From Oscillospiraceae bacterium (lineage in GTDB: Bacteria; Bacillota_A; Clostridia; Saccharofermentanales; Saccharofermentanaceae), in NCBI GenBank assembly GCA_902791885.1, contig CADAXO010000133.1, positions 1-5,879 on the forward strand: DNA of 5,879 nucleotides, written 5' to 3'. The position numbers were made by a program, and so were the translations under genes. Positions 5,320-5,879 of this stretch are shown here, in pieces (position 1 is the stretch's first letter; every line of letters begins with the position of its first letter). The notes below the pieces were generated by a model. It was not told the origin of the DNA and ran no database searches. It saw only the letters and a list, made by a program, of their open reading frames with translations.

Positions 5320-5333
5320 ATAGGAGGATTAAG

Positions 5334-5471
5334 ATGTCTTCTATCGAAAAGCTCAAGGCAAAATTCTTTGAGAAACCGGTACGAAATGATCTTACCCGCG
5401 ATGAAGTTGTCAGGCTAGCAAAATCATACGGCTGTGAAATAGACAAGGAGAAAGGTGACAAATATGATTAA
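5334..5471 (+). CDS. hicA: HicA-like toxin remnant, N-terminal part only
   Basis: A 45-residue frame whose start MSSIEKLKAKF and the following NDLTRDEVVRLAKSYGCEI match the beginning of clostridial HicA mRNA-interferase toxins, which are usually about 60-90 residues. After YGCEIDK a HicA would continue with a Gly-x-His-type segment carrying the catalytic histidine and then the remaining strands of the dsRBD-like fold. Here it goes straight to EKGDKYD and stops, and the protein contains no histidine at all. The ribosome site AGGAGG (5322-5327), six bases before the ATG, is intact. The stop overlaps hicB by 8 nt, the usual layout. Best reading: an internal deletion of about 30-40 codons that kept the frame and the hicB ribosome site. 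RNase activity is unlikely. A short regulatory leader peptide is the alternative. Confidence 0.7.
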   Translation: MSSIEKLKAKFFEKPVRNDLTRDEVVRLAKSYGCEIDKEKGDKYD

Positions 5472-5823
5472 GTATCCTTTTAAAGTCTTTCAAACAGAAA
5501 TGGATGGTCATATCTTTTGGATAGCTAAAAGTAACTACCTTAAAGGCTGCGTAGGTCAGGGCGACCTGCAAGAAGAAGCCATAAAAGAACTCGAAGAGAA
5601 TGAAGCGGCTTGGTTAGAAACTGCTGAAGAAGCAGGTATCCCCATTCCGCCGATCCCGATTGAACGAATGGAAGAATTCAGCGGAAAGATGACACTAAGA
5701 CTCGCACCTTATGTACATATGCAAGCAGCCCATCTGGCACAGATGGAAGGAATCAGTTTGAATCAATATATCAACAATGCTGTTGTTAGCCAGAACGCCG
5801 CCATTAGTGCGACAATTGATTAA
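5464..5823 (+). CDS. hicB: HicB family antitoxin with C-terminal ribbon-helix-helix
   Basis: A protein of 119 residues, full length for HicB. Residues about 1-62 form the partial RNase H-like half (YPFKVFQTEMDGHIFWIAKSN, then GCVGQGDLQEEAIKELEEN), which in active systems covers the HicA active site. Residues about 73-108 (GKMTLRLAPYVHMQAAHLAQ, then MEGISLNQYINNAVV) are a ribbon-helix-helix DNA-binding unit. The start is placed at the ATG at 5464, served by AAGGTGA (5452-5458). An in-frame GTG at 5455 would add three residues but is too close to AAGGAG (5445-5450). With the toxin partner apparently broken, this HicB may persist as an orphan regulator. Self-repression through the palindrome upstream of hicA is the family expectation and is inferred here. 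Confidence 0.92.
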   Translation: MIKYPFKVFQTEMDGHIFWIAKSNYLKGCVGQGDLQEEAIKELEENEAAWLETAEEAGIPIPPIPIERMEEFSGKMTLRLAPYVHMQAAHLAQMEGISLNQYINNAVVSQNAAISATID

Positions 5824-5831
5824 CTCAGCAA

Positions 5832-5879
5832 TCAAACATCAAGGTCTTGTATTGTCTTCCACTCTTCTTCCTTGAATCC
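5832..5879 (-). CDS. Possible C-terminal end of a convergent gene (partial)
   Basis: Read on the minus strand from the window edge, a frame stays open for 15 codons (GFKEEEWKTIQDLDV) and ends in TGA, 8 bases from the hicB stop. The composition is protein-like and the tail-to-tail placement is plausible, but the stretch is too short to identify or to exclude chance. Confidence 0.3.
   Translation of the reverse strand, partial: GFKEEEWKTIQDLDV

Noticed and set aside
5839..5875. TCAAGG...CCTTGA as a terminator stem after hicB
   Set aside because: The arms are only 6 bp, the loop is about 25 bases, and no T-run follows before the window ends.
1..5879. CRISPR array, tRNA/rRNA genes, insertion sequence or attachment sites
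   Set aside because: I saw no regularly spaced repeats, no tRNA-like or rRNA-like segments, no transposase or integrase and no target duplications.

Overview
The window looks like low-to-mid GC Bacillota DNA, most likely from a Clostridia/Lachnospiraceae-type organism. The clues are strong AGGAGG/GGGGG-type ribosome sites, tightly packed overlapping genes, a lipoprotein with a clostridial-style signal peptide, a cytosolic Ser/Thr kinase paired with an HTH protein, and a HicAB-type locus. The taxonomic guess rests on protein style, not on a marker gene.

Minus strand, 5042 down to 102: seven genes in one direction. In transcription order they are (1) a Sel1/TPR-repeat protein, (2) a protein with an internal J domain (HPD motif), (3) a stand-alone HIRAN-domain protein, (4) a 61-residue zinc-ribbon protein, (5) a secreted lipoprotein, (6) a Ser/Thr protein kinase carrying two N-terminal zinc ribbons, and (7) a small HTH protein. 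Genes 1-4 are packed with overlaps of 8 and 16 nt and a gap of 18 nt. A gap of 118 nt separates them from genes 5-7, which follow with a gap of 7 nt and an overlap of 8 nt. The 118-nt gap contains a possible extended -10 promoter and a hairpin covering the lipoprotein's Shine-Dalgarno. The kinase has no Shine-Dalgarno but has a perfect TATAAT at the spacing expected for a leaderless mRNA. The set suggests a signalling module in which an envelope lipoprotein, a cytosolic kinase and an HTH protein are joined to a protein/DNA quality-control group (J domain, HIRAN, repeat scaffold, zinc ribbon). I know the individual families, but not this combination as a characterised system.

Intergenic 5043-5333: a divergent control region. 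It holds two 10-bp-phased direct repeats. One matches tandem Spo0A boxes (TTGTCGA) and the other is GTCCCTTTT, flanked by TTTATCCG copies. It also holds a palindrome (GCGTTAACGC) and weak promoter candidates for both directions.

Plus strand, 5334 to 5823: a hicA-hicB pair in which the toxin gene is reduced to 45 codons and appears to lack the catalytic half, while the antitoxin HicB is full length. The last 48 bases may hold the end of a convergent minus-strand gene.
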